From: Gloeomargarita sp. SKYB120
Lineage (GTDB): Bacteria; Cyanobacteriota; Cyanobacteriia; Gloeomargaritales; Gloeomargaritaceae
DNA length: 63,307 nucleotides
Direction: 5' to 3'
Assembly: GCA_025062155.1 (NCBI GenBank)
Contig: JANXAM010000012.1
Span: forward strand, 1-63,307
In this document: positions 38,401 to 48,856 of the stretch, one piece after another
How positions within the stretch are numbered: the first letter of the stretch is position 1
How the letters are laid out: each line of letters begins with the position of its first letter
Notes under the pieces: model-generated
The model's input: only the letters and a program-made list of their open reading frames with translations
Databases searched by the model: none
Told to the model about the DNA's origin: nothing
Position numbers and translations under genes: made by a program

Positions 38401-39184
38401 GGACGGCAAGCCCTTGCTGGAGTGGGCGGGCCAGCGGATTCCCCTACGGCGCTTGAGCGAGTTGTTGCACTTTGGGCGCCTGCTGGGACGAGGGAATATC
38501 TACGGCACTAGCACCCAGGAGGGCATGGCCATCGTGGTGGTCCACAGCTTGGGACGCTACGTGGCCTTCCAGGTGGATCAGGTGCTGAGCGAGCAGGAGG
38601 TGGTCATCAAGCAACTGGGCGGGCCGGTGAAAAAACCCCTGGGGATTGCCGGCGCGACGATCCTGGGGGATGGCCGGATTATGATGATTGCCGACGTGCT
38701 GGAGCTGGTGGATTTGGCGCTGGGGCAGATGCCGCCGCCGAGTTTGCCGCTGTGGCAAGCGCCGACCATCATCGAGCCGGAGACCACCGACGAACCCACG
38801 GTGCTGATCGTGGACGATTCGATTACGGTGCGGGAGATGCTGTCCATGACCTTCAGCAACAAGGGGTATCGCGTCGAGCAGGCGCGGGACGGGCTGGAGG
38901 CCTGGGAAAAACTGCAGGATGGGTTGCCCTGCGACTTGATGTTCTGCGACATTGAAATGCCGCGGATGGACGGGCTGGAGTTGCTCTCGAAGGTGCGCCG
39001 CGACCCCAAACTCAAGGACTTGCCGATTGCCATGCTCACATCGCGGGGGGCGGAACGGCACCGGCAAATGGCGATCCAACTGGGGGCCAACGCCTACTTT
39101 ACCAAGCCCTACCTAGAGGAAACGCTGCTGGAGGCGGCACGGCGGCTGTTGCAGGGGGAAAGCCTGGTCAAACCCGCCAACTAA
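35435..39184 (+). CDS. pilL: Hybrid CheA-type histidine kinase (PilL type)
   Basis: A 1249-residue kinase of the taxis operon, 17 bp after pilJ. Hpt domain (about 1-125) has the phosphorylated His51 in RAAHSVKGGAAMLDL. A strongly acidic repeat linker (about 155-600) is followed by the dimer/P3 region (about 610-740), the ATPase (about 770-930; LVNNAIVHGIGTP, SDDGVGINPDRVKAKA, FAGRGVGLDVVRKNL), a CheW-like domain (about 940-1080), and a C-terminal receiver (about 1122-1240; phosphoacceptor Asp in MFCDIEMPRMDG). This is the layout of cyanobacterial PilL. The linker varies freely between strains and is of unknown use. Confidence 0.87.
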   Translation: MDAEQHKRILGYFLQETREHLALLQQAVTVLEQQRPFQAWAQVPDWFRAAHSVKGGAAMLDLEGVQQVALRLENCLKILRDCPHQRPVALSPEVVDLFRQGLGALETLVHHVEQTGELPFEVGQSVVLAHEPAFIQLEALLQIAVQGEGLPMTWETPVTTAAEELDFDALFAELDQPTSTAAVTPEAPANTPEDLATLAELFALESETTSPADAPSDEELGALAELFTLGEDQPAQASDRDDAAADLPAPEVPAESALDWGDASAASDRDQTEPSTGEIPAETGDLNVDAAPTLEDLEALALEETPTQEAVDWVTETEAELADLDESSATLGELNLEMAEAPALENLDFGATSTEGALDWPAEPGEVPEWLDWAETEAAFGELNLEVDTGQTVDDLETLALDEALTQAETETPELPDLAGFEEAETELTGEEESQALDSEMTLPAELATDASGLLGNTAAELEAALASFAQPETETTTPEPPPEGPIADFDLEQELANLDDLAATTAPDLAEDLDFDLSETGELTSEDDLGLPEVDDLEAVLAQDLAAASDDVGELEQWLSDVEMPADLPDIDAIAQELSVSTPSTAATPPEPVPTAAEEPATPSSSLLEQTMRVPVRQLDNLSNLIGELVVSRNTLSEDQNRLRQFLENLLHQAHQLNDLSQRMQDLYERSLLEGALSAGRSGGSRLVEAGGSTQHSTGAEFDALEMDRFTGFHVLSQEIAERVLRVREAAADIEFMVEAIEEVVRSFQRITTGLQEGINSARMEPFSRVTDRLPRAVRNVALKCGKQVQLEIEGRETLIDKMILEKLMDPMTHLVNNAIVHGIGTPAQRTAAGQSPTGRIVIRAGHQGNQTVITVSDDGVGINPDRVKAKAIERGLITPEQAQSMSKQEVYQLLFMPGFSTKDQADEFAGRGVGLDVVRKNLAEIRGTVVVDSEVGKGTTFTIRLPLTLSISKSLPCLVSHARVAFPMDGVADVPVEVTPQMITTGPDGKPLLEWAGQRIPLRRLSELLHFGRLLGRGNIYGTSTQEGMAIVVVHSLGRYVAFQVDQVLSEQEVVIKQLGGPVKKPLGIAGATILGDGRIMMIADVLELVDLALGQMPPPSLPLWQAPTIIEPETTDEPTVLIVDDSITVREMLSMTFSNKGYRVEQARDGLEAWEKLQDGLPCDLMFCDIEMPRMDGLELLSKVRRDPKLKDLPIAMLTSRGAERHRQMAIQLGANAYFTKPYLEETLLEAARRLLQGESLVKPAN

Positions 39185-39202
39185 CCGCTGCCAGACCTAC
39201 AC

Positions 39203-39222
39203 TACAATGAGAATCATTATTA
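39203..39222 (+). promoter_or_regulatory. Zur-box-like operator over a -10 element, upstream of cobW
   Basis: TGAGAATCATTATTA at 39208-39222 matches the shape of the palindromic TGATAATNATTATCA of Zur/Fur boxes, with arms TGAGAAT and ATTATTA around one central base. It overlaps a -10-like TACAAT at 39203-39208 and lies 14 bp before the cobW ATG, so repressor binding should block transcription. The cobW context (zinc-type GTPase with a His-rich loop) and the zur-like gene at 14.5 kb favour zinc control over iron. Confidence 0.65.
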
Positions 39223-39235
39223 CAGGTAGGGGGCC

Positions 39236-40216
39236 ATGACCGCAGGAATGGATGTGACCTTGCCCAAACGGGGGTTACCGGTTACCATCATCACGGGATT
39301 TTTGGGCAGTGGCAAAACGACGTTGCTCAACCACATCCTGCAAAACCGGCAGGATTTACGGGTGGCGGTGCTGGTGAATGAGTTCGGCGACATCAACATT
39401 GACAGCCAGTTGCTGGTGGCAGTAGAGGAGGGAATGATTGAGCTGAGCAATGGCTGCATCTGCTGCACCATCAACGACAGCCTGGTGGAGGCGGTATATA
39501 ACGTCCTGGAGCGGCGGGAACGGGTTGATTACCTGGTGGTGGAAACGACAGGGGTGGCCGACCCCTTGCCGATTGCCTTGACGTTTTTGGGGACAGAACT
39601 GCGGGATTTGACCCGGCTGGACTCGATCTTGACCGTGGTGGATGCGTCGGCTTTTGCCCCCGACCTTTTCCACAGCGAGGCGGCCCTGAGTCAACTGACC
39701 TATGGGGATATCATTTTGCTCAACAAAATTGACCTGGTGACCCCCGAGCGGGTGCAGGAGTTATCGCAGCGCATCGGCGAGATGAAGGCGGGGGCGCGGA
39801 TTCTCCCTGTGACCTACGGCAAGGTGCCGTTGCCCTTGATCCTGGGGGTGGAATCGCCCCATGACCAACTTCAGACGTCGTCAGGGCCGCATCACCATGA
39901 CCATGCGCACCACCACCATTCCCATCACTTGGAAAACGACGGGTTTGTGGCGGTGTCTTTTACCAGCGACCGGCCCTTCAATTTGGAAAAGTTTCAGTTT
40001 TTCCTGACGGACCAATTGCCGACGACGGTGTTTCGGGCCAAGGGGATTTTGTGGTTCGACCGGAGTACCTTGCGCTATATCTTTCAACTGAGCGGCAAGC
40101 GCTACAGCTTAGACGTGGACGACCGGCCCATTCCCCCGCAGAATCAACTGGTGTTTATCGGGCGGGACCTGGACCGGGAAGCGCTGCTGCGGGATGTGAC
40201 CGCCTGTTTGGTCTAG
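39236..40216 (+). CDS. CobW/COG0523-family GTPase, probable zinc metallochaperone
   Basis: A 326-residue G3E GTPase. Motifs: Walker A ITGFLGSGKTTLLNHIL, metal-binding CxCC in SNGCICCTINDSLVEA, Walker B ETTGVADPLPI and NKID. A His-rich loop (about 219-238; HHHDHAHHHHSHH) lies between the GTPase and the C-terminal CobW domain (from about 242). Such loops occur in zinc-linked members; cobalamin-type CobW proteins often have them too, so the assignment rests on the Zur-like box. The TAG stop shares CTAG with the convergent rbgA. Confidence 0.85.
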   Translation: MTAGMDVTLPKRGLPVTIITGFLGSGKTTLLNHILQNRQDLRVAVLVNEFGDINIDSQLLVAVEEGMIELSNGCICCTINDSLVEAVYNVLERRERVDYLVVETTGVADPLPIALTFLGTELRDLTRLDSILTVVDASAFAPDLFHSEAALSQLTYGDIILLNKIDLVTPERVQELSQRIGEMKAGARILPVTYGKVPLPLILGVESPHDQLQTSSGPHHHDHAHHHHSHHLENDGFVAVSFTSDRPFNLEKFQFFLTDQLPTTVFRAKGILWFDRSTLRYIFQLSGKRYSLDVDDRPIPPQNQLVFIGRDLDREALLRDVTACLV

Positions 40217-41061
40217 GGGGGCAGCTCTAGGGCAATTTGGCCAAGAAACCCTTGGCGGAAGTCCTGCAGGAGTTTTTGGGCACAACGGTGCAGGTCGCCT
40301 CGGAAGTCCCGCTCGGCTAGGGCGGCTAGGAAACTTTCCGGCGTATGGGCCTGTGGATCCAACCGGTAGCGTCGCTGTAAACCGTCAGGGGGCTGGCGCG
40401 CCTGGGATGGCAATTCCCACAGCCGCACTAACAGCGCGCACGCGACCAGGGCGTGGTCGTAGACGGCTTCACTGATGTCGTCGCAGATTGCCAGGTGCAC
40501 GGCGGCCTGCTGGTCGTCCAGGCGGGGGGGTAACAGACCTGGCGTGTCCAAGAGTTCCAAATCGCCGCCCAGGCGCACCCACTGGCATTGCCGCGTGACT
40601 CCTGCCTTAGCGGCACTGGCGGTCACCCGTCGGCCCAGCAGGCGATTGATGAGGGCAGATTTGCCTACGTTGGGACAGCCCACGACTGCGACCCGCACGG
40701 CACGCGGGAGCATTCCCCGACGTTGCCGACGGCTGTTCACGCGCTCACCCACCTGCGCTAGGGCGCGCCGGAGTTGCTCTAGTCCCTGTCCCTGGCGAGC
40801 TTCCGTGAGCAGGACGGGCCGCTCCGGGGTTTGGAGCGCTGCTAACCACTGTTGACCGACCGCTGGGGGAATCTGGTCCCGCCGGTTCAACACTACCAGA
40901 CCGCTGGCGGCCACCTGCTGCAACAGGGGGTGGGTGCTACTCGCCGGAATCCGGGCATCCCGTACCTCCACCACCACGTCCACCCGCTGCAGGTGTTCCC
41001 GAAGCGCCTGAACCGCCCGCGCCATGTGACCGGGGTACCACTGCACAGGGGACAACGGCAT
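40213..41061 (-). CDS. rbgA: Ribosome biogenesis GTPase RbgA/YlqF
   Basis: A 282-residue circularly permuted GTPase that helps late maturation of the 50S ribosomal subunit. The order of motifs is permuted: LVVLNRRDQIP (G4) comes first, then VGCPNVGKSALINRLLG (G1) and LLDTPGLLPPRL (G3). The N-terminus QWYPGHMARAVQALREHL is diagnostic. It diverges from infB, so two translation genes share one upstream region. Confidence 0.9.
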   Translation of the reverse strand: MPLSPVQWYPGHMARAVQALREHLQRVDVVVEVRDARIPASSTHPLLQQVAASGLVVLNRRDQIPPAVGQQWLAALQTPERPVLLTEARQGQGLEQLRRALAQVGERVNSRRQRRGMLPRAVRVAVVGCPNVGKSALINRLLGRRVTASAAKAGVTRQCQWVRLGGDLELLDTPGLLPPRLDDQQAAVHLAICDDISEAVYDHALVACALLVRLWELPSQARQPPDGLQRRYRLDPQAHTPESFLAALAERDFRGDLHRCAQKLLQDFRQGFLGQIALELPP

Positions 41062-41137
41062 AGAACGGCCAGGATTTACAATAGACAGAGACTCAAGCTG
41101 GTGACTTTCCTATTATCGCGAATCAGGGCGGCTGGGC

Positions 41138-43780
41138 ATGAGCAACGACCGTATCCGCATCTACGACCTCTCCCGCGAACTGAACTTGGACAACAAGTCG
41201 GTACTGGAGCTGTGCGACCGACTGCAGGTCCCCTACAAGACCTGTAGCAGCACAATCAGCGAGCAGGATGCGGACCGGATTCGCCGCGCAGCCCAGCAGA
41301 GCCGTCTCAGTTCAGCGCGTCCCGCTTCTCGCCAAGCAGCCCCCAAGCCCGCCGAACCGACGCCACCCAAAAGCAAAGAACTGCAAATTCGCAGCTACAG
41401 TTACCGACAAAAGCCGGAAGCGCCGGCGGCGCCAACGTCGGCACCTAGTAAACCTGAAAAGCCCGAGGCACCGCTGCGCCGAGAAACGCCCCGACCCACG
41501 CCACCTCAACCACGGCCCCAGCGACCGATTTTGAAAAGCCCGGAAGCGCCGAGTAAACCAGTGGCTCCCGTGCGGCGGGAAACGCCCCCGCCGGTCCGTC
41601 CTGAACCAGAACCCAGCACGGTGGAGGTGGTGTTGTTTCCGCCTAAGGTCAAAACCGACAGCAAAGCGCCGGCCAAGCGCAAGGACCGGGAAGTGGAATT
41701 GGCCGATGAAGAACGGGAAAAAGCCAAGCTCAGCGCCGCCTTCAAGAGCAAACGCCGCCAGCGGAGCCGCGACTTTGACGATGACGAGGACTTGGACCTA
41801 TTGGAACTGGAGACCACCAGCAGTAGCAGCCCAGACCCAGCCCACAGCACCGCCAGCATTTACCTGATGCGGCCGCCCAAACCTAAACCCACCAGTCCAG
41901 TGACGGTGAAACCCCAACCCCGACCGTCCAAACCGCACCGTCCTGAACCGTTGCCGGCCCGAGTCACGGCGCCACCACCGCCAGAACCTACAAAGCCCGA
42001 GTTCATCGAGGTGACCGGTAGCCTGACCGTACAGCAGTTAGCGGAACAACTGGTGGTGCCAGCTACTGAGATCATCAAAACCCTGTTTCTCAAGGGCAAG
42101 ATGGTCACTGTCACCCAAACCCTCGACCTGCCCACCATCGAACTGGTTTGCCGAGAGCTAGGGGTCGAAGTTATTACGGCGGAGACCGACACCAGCACCG
42201 CCGCCCGCAAGGAAACGGAGATGCTGGAGGCCGCCGACTTAGAGAACCTGCAACGGCGCCCACCGGTGGTGACCGTCATGGGGCACGTGGACCACGGCAA
42301 AACCACCCTGCTGGATGCAATTCGCAAAACGCGAGTGGCGGCGGGCGAAGCGGGGGGCATTACCCAGCGCATTGGCGCTTACCACGTGGATGTCCCCCAC
42401 GAAGGCACGACCAAGCGCATCGTCTTTCTGGACACGCCGGGCCACGAAGCGTTTACGGCCATGCGGGCGCGGGGTGCCAAGGTGACCGATATTGCCATCC
42501 TGGTGGTGGCGGCGGACGATGGGGTGCGGCCCCAAACCATTGAGGCCATTCGCCACGCCCAAGCGGCTAAAGTGCCCATCATTGTGGCCATCAACAAGAT
42601 TGACAAGGAAGGTGCCCAGCCGGAGCGCGTCAAGAATGAGCTAATGCAGTACGGTTTGGTGCCGGAGGAGTACGGCGGCGACACCATCATGGTGCCGGTA
42701 AGTGCCCTGAAGGGTCAAAACCTGGACACCCTATTGGAAATGGTGTTGCTGGTGGCGGAGGTGTCCGACCTGTACGCCAACCCCGACCGTCCGGCCAAAG
42801 GCACGGTGATTGAGGCGCATCTCGACCGTACGCGGGGGCCAGTGGCGACCCTACTGGTGCAAAACGGGACCTTGCGAGTGGGGGATGTCCTGGTGGCCGG
42901 AGCGGTTTTTGGGAAAGTGCGGGCGATGGTGGACGACCGTGGTCAACGGTTAGAAGCGGCGCCCCCCTCGTCGGCAGTGGAGGTCTCTGGTTTGACGGAG
43001 GTGCCCATCGCTGGGGACGAGTTTGAGGTCTACAGCGATGAGAAACAGGCGCGGGCGGTGGCGGAGGAACGGGCGCAGCAGGAACGCAATCGGCAACTGG
43101 CCCAGCGGCAGATTACCCTGGGGACACTGTCGCAGCAGGCCCACGAAGGCCAGCTCAAGGAACTGAATTTGATTCTCAAGGCGGACGTGCAGGGGTCTGT
43201 TGAGGCCATTGTCAATGCCCTGAAGCAACTGCCCCAGCAGGAGGTGCAACTGGGGATTCTGCTGGCGGCGCCGGGAGAAATCACTGAAACGGACGTAGAC
43301 CTGGCGGCGGCTAGCAAGGCGGTGATTGTGGGCTTTAACACCACCCTGGCCCCTGGGGCGCGCAAAGCGGCAGACGCTGCAGGAGTGGACATCCGCGAGT
43401 ACACCATCATCTACAACCTGCTGGAGGATATCCAGGCGGCGATGGAGGGGCTGCTGGAGCCAGAACTGGTGGAAGAGTCCTTAGGTCAAGCGGAAGTGCG
43501 GGCGGTGTTCCGTCTCGCCAAGGGGGTGGTTGCCGGATGCTACGTGCAATCTGGCAAGCTCCAGCGCAACTGTTTGATGCGGGTGCGGCGCAACGGCCAG
43601 GTGGTCTGGCAAGGCACGCTAGATTCCCTGCGCCGGCACAAGGACGACGTGCGGGAAGTGGCCGCCGGGTTTGAGTGCGGGGTGGGCTGTCAGGATTTCC
43701 AGGACTGGCAGGAAGGGGACGTGATCGAGGCCTATACGCGGGTGACCCAGCGGCGCAAGCTCACCGGTACAACCGCCTAG
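41138..43780 (+). CDS. infB: Translation initiation factor IF-2
   Basis: The GTPase that brings initiator tRNA to the ribosome; 880 residues. The first 60 residues form the IF2-N helical domain ([19 protein letters not shown]). About 60-280 is a Pro/Lys/Arg-rich linker that varies between species. A second conserved domain (about 289-350) precedes the G domain from about 378 with [34 protein letters not shown] and [11 protein letters not shown]. Domains II-IV follow to the end. Start ATG at 41138. Its stop overlaps the convergent mfd stop by 4 bp. Confidence 0.95.
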   Translation: MSNDRIRIYDLSRELNLDNKSVLELCDRLQVPYKTCSSTISEQDADRIRRAAQQSRLSSARPASRQAAPKPAEPTPPKSKELQIRSYSYRQKPEAPAAPTSAPSKPEKPEAPLRRETPRPTPPQPRPQRPILKSPEAPSKPVAPVRRETPPPVRPEPEPSTVEVVLFPPKVKTDSKAPAKRKDREVELADEEREKAKLSAAFKSKRRQRSRDFDDDEDLDLLELETTSSSSPDPAHSTASIYLMRPPKPKPTSPVTVKPQPRPSKPHRPEPLPARVTAPPPPEPTKPEFIEVTGSLTVQQLAEQLVVPATEIIKTLFLKGKMVTVTQTLDLPTIELVCRELGVEVITAETDTSTAARKETEMLEAADLENLQRRPPVVTVMGHVDHGKTTLLDAIRKTRVAAGEAGGITQRIGAYHVDVPHEGTTKRIVFLDTPGHEAFTAMRARGAKVTDIAILVVAADDGVRPQTIEAIRHAQAAKVPIIVAINKIDKEGAQPERVKNELMQYGLVPEEYGGDTIMVPVSALKGQNLDTLLEMVLLVAEVSDLYANPDRPAKGTVIEAHLDRTRGPVATLLVQNGTLRVGDVLVAGAVFGKVRAMVDDRGQRLEAAPPSSAVEVSGLTEVPIAGDEFEVYSDEKQARAVAEERAQQERNRQLAQRQITLGTLSQQAHEGQLKELNLILKADVQGSVEAIVNALKQLPQQEVQLGILLAAPGEITETDVDLAAASKAVIVGFNTTLAPGARKAADAAGVDIREYTIIYNLLEDIQAAMEGLLEPELVEESLGQAEVRAVFRLAKGVVAGCYVQSGKLQRNCLMRVRRNGQVVWQGTLDSLRRHKDDVREVAAGFECGVGCQDFQDWQEGDVIEAYTRVTQRRKLTGTTA

Positions 43781-46700
43781 GCCTGCATCTGCTGGAACCA
43801 CTGGTGCAGTTGGGCCAACTGTTGTCCTGGTGGCAAGGTTGCCAGGCCCCGCACCGTAATTTTGCCAGGGCGATAGACGAAGCGGGAATGCAACTGGGGA
43901 GACAGCCGCCGTAACAGCTCCTGCCAGGCCGGCTCCGCCATGCCAGTTTCCAAAATCACGTGGGGCGCCTCGGGACGGATGCGCCGGATGCCCATTTGTC
44001 GGGCCAACAATTTCACCCGCATCACCAGCACCAACTGCTCGACCGGCGGGGGAAGTTCACCGTACAGACGGCACCAGGCGCTAGTGATCTGGTCAATGTC
44101 GGCCTGGGTTGTGGCAGCGGCCAGGTCGCGGTAGGCTTGCAATTTCAACTCCACGTTGGGCATGTAGCTGGCCGGGATAAAGGCGGTCACGTTCAAATCA
44201 ATTTGGGTGTCATCCACTGTGGGAATCTGGCGGCCCCGCAGTTCTTCGAGGGCCTCCTGCAACATCTCCAAGTACAGGTCAAATCCAACAGCGGCAATAT
44301 GTCCCGATTGCTCTGGCCCTAGCAGGTCGCCCGCTCCCCGAATGTCCAGGTCCCGCAGCGCTAGTTGGTAGCCAGAACCCAGATGGGTAAATTCTTGGAT
44401 GGCCTGCAAGCGGGCCTTGGCTTCATCGGTGAGCTGTTCATTTCCTGGAAACGTCAACCAGGCATAGGCTTGCACTCCCGTGCGTCCCACCCGACCGCGC
44501 AGTTGGTAGAGTTGGGCCAACCCAAACCGGTGCGCGTCCTCCACAATGATGGTGTTGACGCGGGGAATGTCCAGCCCCGATTCCACGATGGTGGTGCAGA
44601 CCAGGATGTCCGCCTCGCCGTTGCTAAACGCCAGCATGGTTACCTCCAATTCCTCTGGGGGTAACTGCCCATGCGCGACCAGGATTCTCGCGGTCGGGAA
44701 CATCTGGCGAAGCTGGGCGACGGTGGTTTCCATGCCCTCGATGCGCGGCACCACGTAAAACACCTGTCCGCCCCGGTCGAGTTCCTGGGCAACGGCGGCG
44801 CGAATCGTCTCTGGCTGGTAGGGCACCAGACGGGTTTTGATCGGGCGGCGGGAAGGCGGGGGCGTGTTGATTAAACTCATGTCCCGCAACCCCGAAAGCG
44901 CCATGGACAAGGTGCGGGGAATCGGTGTGGCGGTTAGAGTCAGCACGTCCACCGACGTCTTCATCGCCTTGATTTTTTCCTTGTGGTTGACCCCAAAGCG
45001 CTGCTCCTCGTCCACCACCAGCAGTCCCAAATCCCGAAATTGAACTTCAGGGCTCAGCACCTGGTGCGTTCCCACCACGCAGTCAATTTCACCGGTTTTG
45101 AGCTTGGCGATGATTTGCTTGCGCTCCTGAGGACTGCGGAACCGGTTCAGCAGAGCAACGTGAATGGGGTAGGGGGCAAAGCGCTCCTTGAGGGTGTGGT
45201 AATGCTGCTGGGCCAAGACCGTCGTGGGGGCTAAAAACGCCACCTGTTTGCCCGCCATCAGCACTTTGAAGGCCGCCCGGATTGCCACCTCCGTCTTGCC
45301 AAACCCCACGTCGCCGCAAATCAAACGGTCCATGGGCCGGGGCGATTCAAGGTCCGCTTTGACGGCTTGAATGGCCTTGGCCTGGTCGGGGGTCAAGGGG
45401 TAGGGGAACGAGTCTTCCAACTCCTGTTGCCAGGGCGTATCAGGGGGATAGGGCGGGCGGGTTTGCGCGGCGCGTTTGGCGTAGAGTTCTAGCAAATTGA
45501 CCGCCAGTTTTTTCAAACTCTTGCGGACTTTCTCGCGGGTTTTTTCCCAAGCTTTGCTGGCCAAGCGGTGTAATTCCGGTTTGGCACCCCCGGCGCCGCG
45601 ATAGGGCGACAGCACCCCCACCTGGTCCACCGCCACGCGCAATTGGCCATCGGCATATTGCAACACCAGGTACTCCCGCGTTTGGTCCCCCACCTGCAAG
45701 CGTTCGAGACCCAGAAATTGCCCACAGCCGTGATGCCGATGAATCACATAATCGCCCGGTTGCAGCCGGTTGGGGTCGAGCGTCAGGGAGCGGGTCGAGC
45801 GGCGACGGGGCTGCAATGTCGGTGAGCCGAGCCGGTGTTGCCCAAACAATTCCCGGTCCGTGACCACCAACAGCCCCAATCGGGGGAGCCACAGGCCCTG
45901 CAGTTCTGCCAGACCGCTGTATTTCAAAACCACTGGCATCCGCTCTCGCCCTAAACGTTCAATCGCCGCTAAGTCCTGGGCATTGGGCACCACCTGCACC
46001 GGACAATCGTGCTCCTGGAGCACGGCGGCGCAACGCGCGGGCTGGGCTGACAAAATCCACGTGCGACAGTGTTCCCGCTGTTGCCGGATGAATTGCGCCA
46101 AAGGAGCAAATTGATGCGGGTGCCGGGGAATCGGGCGAGTTTCTAGGTTGATGCCAGCGCCGGTACTCCATTCGTAGCAGTGGATTTGTCGGTAGGACGC
46201 GAGTCGGGTTTGGAGCGTCTCCCAATCCCAGTGCTGGAGCGGTGTGTCGGGTTGCCATTGCTCTTGGGCATGTTCCCACCAGCGCTGGTGGTGCTGCTGA
46301 CACTGGAGCGGTTCATCCAGCACCACCAGCACCTGCGCCGGGAGATAGGCCAGCAGGGAATCCATCTGGGGAAACGCCTGTCCCAAAAACCGTCGGTAAC
46401 CCGTCAAATCGGGCACCAGGTCTGGCAGTTGCCAGCGCACCAACGCGCGATAGTCCACCGGTGCGACCCACACCTGGTCAAGGGGCGTCAAGGGGCGTTG
46501 GGTTTGGGGGTCAAACGCCTGCAGCGTTTCCAGCGCATCGCCCCACCACTCCAAGCGAATAGGCCACTCCTGGGTCACTGGATAGACATCCACAATGTCT
46601 CCCCGCCGGCTCCACTGGCCTTCGGTTTCAACCTGGTCCACCCGTTCATAGCCCAGCGCCGTGAGTTTTTGACTCAGGTCCTCGAGGGAGGGGCAACTAG

Positions 46701-47136
46701 CTTTGGTCAGGGTAAGGCCGATGGAGTCGAAGATGGATGCCGGAGGGAGATGGGGTTGCAGCGCCCGGTCAGTGGTGACCAAGACGGCAGGGGGCTGGCC
46801 TGTTTGGAGTTCCCGGAGCACTTGCCATTGTGCCCATAGCACCTCCGGTTCAGGGTCAAAGGGTTCGTAGGGCGAGGCTTCCGTCGTGGGATAACTGCCC
46901 ACTCGCAACTCCCCCATCTGTTCTGCCAAGGCCGTCCACTGGGCTGCTTCCTCTAAATTGGCTGTGATGACCAGTAACGGTTGACAGACAAGGCGGGCCA
47001 GAGCGCTGACCAACAACACCTTTCCCAAGCGGGGTAAACCGGCCAGCACCAGGGGCTGTTCAGAAGACAGGGACTGCGCCCACGTTTGCACCAGGGGGAG
47101 TTGCGCTAGGTATTGACACAGAGAAGCACAGGTCAT
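43777..47136 (-). CDS. mfd: Transcription-repair coupling factor
   Basis: A DNA translocase that removes RNA polymerase stalled at lesions and recruits UvrA. The 1119-residue protein has the N-terminal UvrB-like region (about 1-340), the RNA-polymerase-interacting domain (about 460-525; [20 protein letters not shown]), the RecG-like motor (about 580-920; Walker [16 protein letters not shown], box [20 protein letters not shown] and [18 protein letters not shown]) and the C-terminal TRCF domain (from about 970). It is shorter at the N-terminus than enterobacterial Mfd by little. ATG at 47136 is the first in frame. Confidence 0.95.
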   Translation of the reverse strand: MTCASLCQYLAQLPLVQTWAQSLSSEQPLVLAGLPRLGKVLLVSALARLVCQPLLVITANLEEAAQWTALAEQMGELRVGSYPTTEASPYEPFDPEPEVLWAQWQVLRELQTGQPPAVLVTTDRALQPHLPPASIFDSIGLTLTKASCPSLEDLSQKLTALGYERVDQVETEGQWSRRGDIVDVYPVTQEWPIRLEWWGDALETLQAFDPQTQRPLTPLDQVWVAPVDYRALVRWQLPDLVPDLTGYRRFLGQAFPQMDSLLAYLPAQVLVVLDEPLQCQQHHQRWWEHAQEQWQPDTPLQHWDWETLQTRLASYRQIHCYEWSTGAGINLETRPIPRHPHQFAPLAQFIRQQREHCRTWILSAQPARCAAVLQEHDCPVQVVPNAQDLAAIERLGRERMPVVLKYSGLAELQGLWLPRLGLLVVTDRELFGQHRLGSPTLQPRRRSTRSLTLDPNRLQPGDYVIHRHHGCGQFLGLERLQVGDQTREYLVLQYADGQLRVAVDQVGVLSPYRGAGGAKPELHRLASKAWEKTREKVRKSLKKLAVNLLELYAKRAAQTRPPYPPDTPWQQELEDSFPYPLTPDQAKAIQAVKADLESPRPMDRLICGDVGFGKTEVAIRAAFKVLMAGKQVAFLAPTTVLAQQHYHTLKERFAPYPIHVALLNRFRSPQERKQIIAKLKTGEIDCVVGTHQVLSPEVQFRDLGLLVVDEEQRFGVNHKEKIKAMKTSVDVLTLTATPIPRTLSMALSGLRDMSLINTPPPSRRPIKTRLVPYQPETIRAAVAQELDRGGQVFYVVPRIEGMETTVAQLRQMFPTARILVAHGQLPPEELEVTMLAFSNGEADILVCTTIVESGLDIPRVNTIIVEDAHRFGLAQLYQLRGRVGRTGVQAYAWLTFPGNEQLTDEAKARLQAIQEFTHLGSGYQLALRDLDIRGAGDLLGPEQSGHIAAVGFDLYLEMLQEALEELRGRQIPTVDDTQIDLNVTAFIPASYMPNVELKLQAYRDLAAATTQADIDQITSAWCRLYGELPPPVEQLVLVMRVKLLARQMGIRRIRPEAPHVILETGMAEPAWQELLRRLSPQLHSRFVYRPGKITVRGLATLPPGQQLAQLHQWFQQMQA

Positions 47137-47137
47137 C

Positions 47138-47578
47138 CTAGAGCCAACCGACCAACATCAACGCTAGACCGCGCGAATGATCAATAGAATCATGCCCACA
47201 ATCAAAGCCACCGTACCACCCGTGATGATGGACTAGCCGGTCATTGGCCTTTTGATAGGTTTCCATGCGGTCATTGAACTTCGTCACTTCCACCCGCAGT
47301 TCGGATAGGTCTCGGGCGATGGTTTCTACCCGTTGGTTGGTCTGTTCTACTTGCTGGGCAAGTGACTCCACCCGCTGATTGGTCTGCTCCAGTTGGTGAG
47401 CGAGTGATTCCACCCGTTGGTTGGTCTGTTCTACCTGCTGGGCAAGTGACTCTACCCGCTGGTTGGTCTGTTCCAACTGATGGACTAACGTTCCCACCTG
47501 TTGGGCTAGGATTTCAATTTGCCGCGTGTTTTGAGCAACGTTTTCAGCAATGGTTTCCAGCGTAATCGGACTGCTCAT
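47138..47578 (-). CDS. Repeat coiled-coil protein with a disrupted C-terminal membrane helix
   Basis: 146 residues as read. Residues 34-89 are four 14-residue units alternating QLEQTNQRVESLAQ and QVEQTNQRVESLAH, two heptads each, so a rigid coiled coil. After YQKANDRLV the frame gives HHHGWYGGFDCGH and ends LMLVGWL. In the next frame the same bases read IITGGTVALIVGMILLIIRAV and then stop at 47164, a clean membrane helix. Removing one base of the GG at 47230-47231 joins it to the coil. The intact protein would therefore be a coiled coil with a C-terminal membrane anchor. It starts 2 bp upstream of mfd in the same direction. Function unknown. Confidence 0.7.
   Translation of the reverse strand: MSSPITLETIAENVAQNTRQIEILAQQVGTLVHQLEQTNQRVESLAQQVEQTNQRVESLAHQLEQTNQRVESLAQQVEQTNQRVETIARDLSELRVEVTKFNDRMETYQKANDRLVHHHGWYGGFDCGHDSIDHSRGLALMLVGWL
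47312..47479 (-). repeat. Tandem 42-bp coding repeats
   Basis: Four near-identical 42-bp units inside the coiled-coil gene encode the 14-residue unit above. Copies 1 and 3 resemble each other, as do copies 2 and 4, suggesting duplication of an 84-bp pair. Copy number is likely to vary between strains. Confidence 0.85.
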
Positions 47579-47610
47579 GGGGCTAGCCTCTGTACCACTC
47601 CCATCTTAAA

Positions 47611-48780
47611 TCACCGCATCAAACCCACCAGATGCAACGGTCCCCATCCCGTAATCCACTCGACCAGCAAAGCTAAAAAACCGAGCATCGCCAAGCGCCC
47701 ATTCCAGACCTCCGCCGTCGGCGTCAGGCCCCATTCCCAGCGCTCCTGGGGGTAAATCTTCACCGGTTTTTGGACGTTAATGACCTGGTTGAGCAACACC
47801 GGTGGCGCTGCAACGGCTTCTATCACTGCCTCGGCCAAATCCTGAATAAACCGGGGATGGGTATTGAGCGCGGGCACCCGGTGGAAGTTGATAATCCCGC
47901 TGTGGTGAGCCAACTCCCGGTATTCCTGGTCAATTTCCTGCAACGTTTCAATGTGCTCCGACACAAAACTGATGGGAATCACCAGCAAATCCCGCACCCC
48001 TTGAGCCGCCAACGCTGGAATCACATCCTCTGTGTAAGGTTTGAGCCATTCTACGGGTCCCACACGACTTTGGTAAGCCAGCGTGTAGTCATTGGGACGG
48101 TCAAGCGCTCGCACGATGAGTTCCACCGATTTTTCAATCTGCGTTTGGTAGGGGTCGCCCTCCTGGTCCACATAACTGCGGGGGACGCCGTGGGCGCTAA
48201 ACAACAAATGGACGTGCTCAGGCGCCGGCAAGGCGTCAAGCGTTTGACGAATCAAATCAACCATCGCTTCAATGTAACCCCGGCGCTGGTACCAGTAGGG
48301 AATCACCGTGTGTTCAACCTGAGATAAATAAGTACCTGCCTGGCGCAGCCGTTCCAACAACCGCAGGCTCGACCCGCTAGTGCTGATGGAGTAGTGGGGA
48401 TACAGGGGTAAAATCACCAGTTTTTTAATCCCATCCCGTTCCATGGCCGCCAACGCCTCTTCCGTAAACGGGTGCCAGTAACGCATCCCCACATAGACGC
48501 GCGCCGGGCAACCCATCTGGTGTAATTGCTGCTCTAGAGCCTGGGCCTGCTGTTCGGTAATCCGGCGCAGGGGCGACCCGCCACCAATCCGGCGATAGTT
48601 TTCACAAGAGCGCCGGTGACGCATCGCAGCAATCAACCAGGCCAGCGGCTTTTGCAACCAGGGAAACGGCAACCGGATGATTTCCGGGTCCGCAAACAGG
48701 TTGTAAAGAAACGGCCGTACATCCTCTAATTTTTCCGGCCCCCCTAAATTCAGCAATAGAACACCCAACTGCTGGCCCAC
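47611..48780 (-). CDS. hemH: Ferrochelatase with C-terminal chlorophyll-binding helix
   Basis: Inserts Fe2+ into protoporphyrin IX to make heme. The 389-residue protein starts with GTG at 48780. The catalytic His is in [15 protein letters not shown] and the acidic pair in [13 protein letters not shown]. The C-terminal extension (about 345-389) has [20 protein letters not shown], a Lhc/CAB-type chlorophyll-binding helix with the Glx/Asn-x-Arg motif, found in cyanobacterial and plastid type II ferrochelatases. The extension probably couples heme to chlorophyll supply in the thylakoid. Confidence 0.94.
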   Translation of the reverse strand: MGQQLGVLLLNLGGPEKLEDVRPFLYNLFADPEIIRLPFPWLQKPLAWLIAAMRHRRSCENYRRIGGGSPLRRITEQQAQALEQQLHQMGCPARVYVGMRYWHPFTEEALAAMERDGIKKLVILPLYPHYSISTSGSSLRLLERLRQAGTYLSQVEHTVIPYWYQRRGYIEAMVDLIRQTLDALPAPEHVHLLFSAHGVPRSYVDQEGDPYQTQIEKSVELIVRALDRPNDYTLAYQSRVGPVEWLKPYTEDVIPALAAQGVRDLLVIPISFVSEHIETLQEIDQEYRELAHHSGIINFHRVPALNTHPRFIQDLAEAVIEAVAAPPVLLNQVINVQKPVKIYPQERWEWGLTPTAEVWNGRLAMLGFLALLVEWITGWGPLHLVGLMR

Positions 48781-48856
48781 GACCCCTGCCCCAGTCCTGC
48801 GATTTTTTACATTTATTTAAGTTTAGCCTAATTTTTTTCACCTGCCAGCCGCAGCT

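Noticed and set aside
47312-47479. The tandem 42-bp units as a CRISPR array
   Set aside because: The units are contiguous with no spacers and lie in a coding frame with heptad pattern, so they are a protein repeat.
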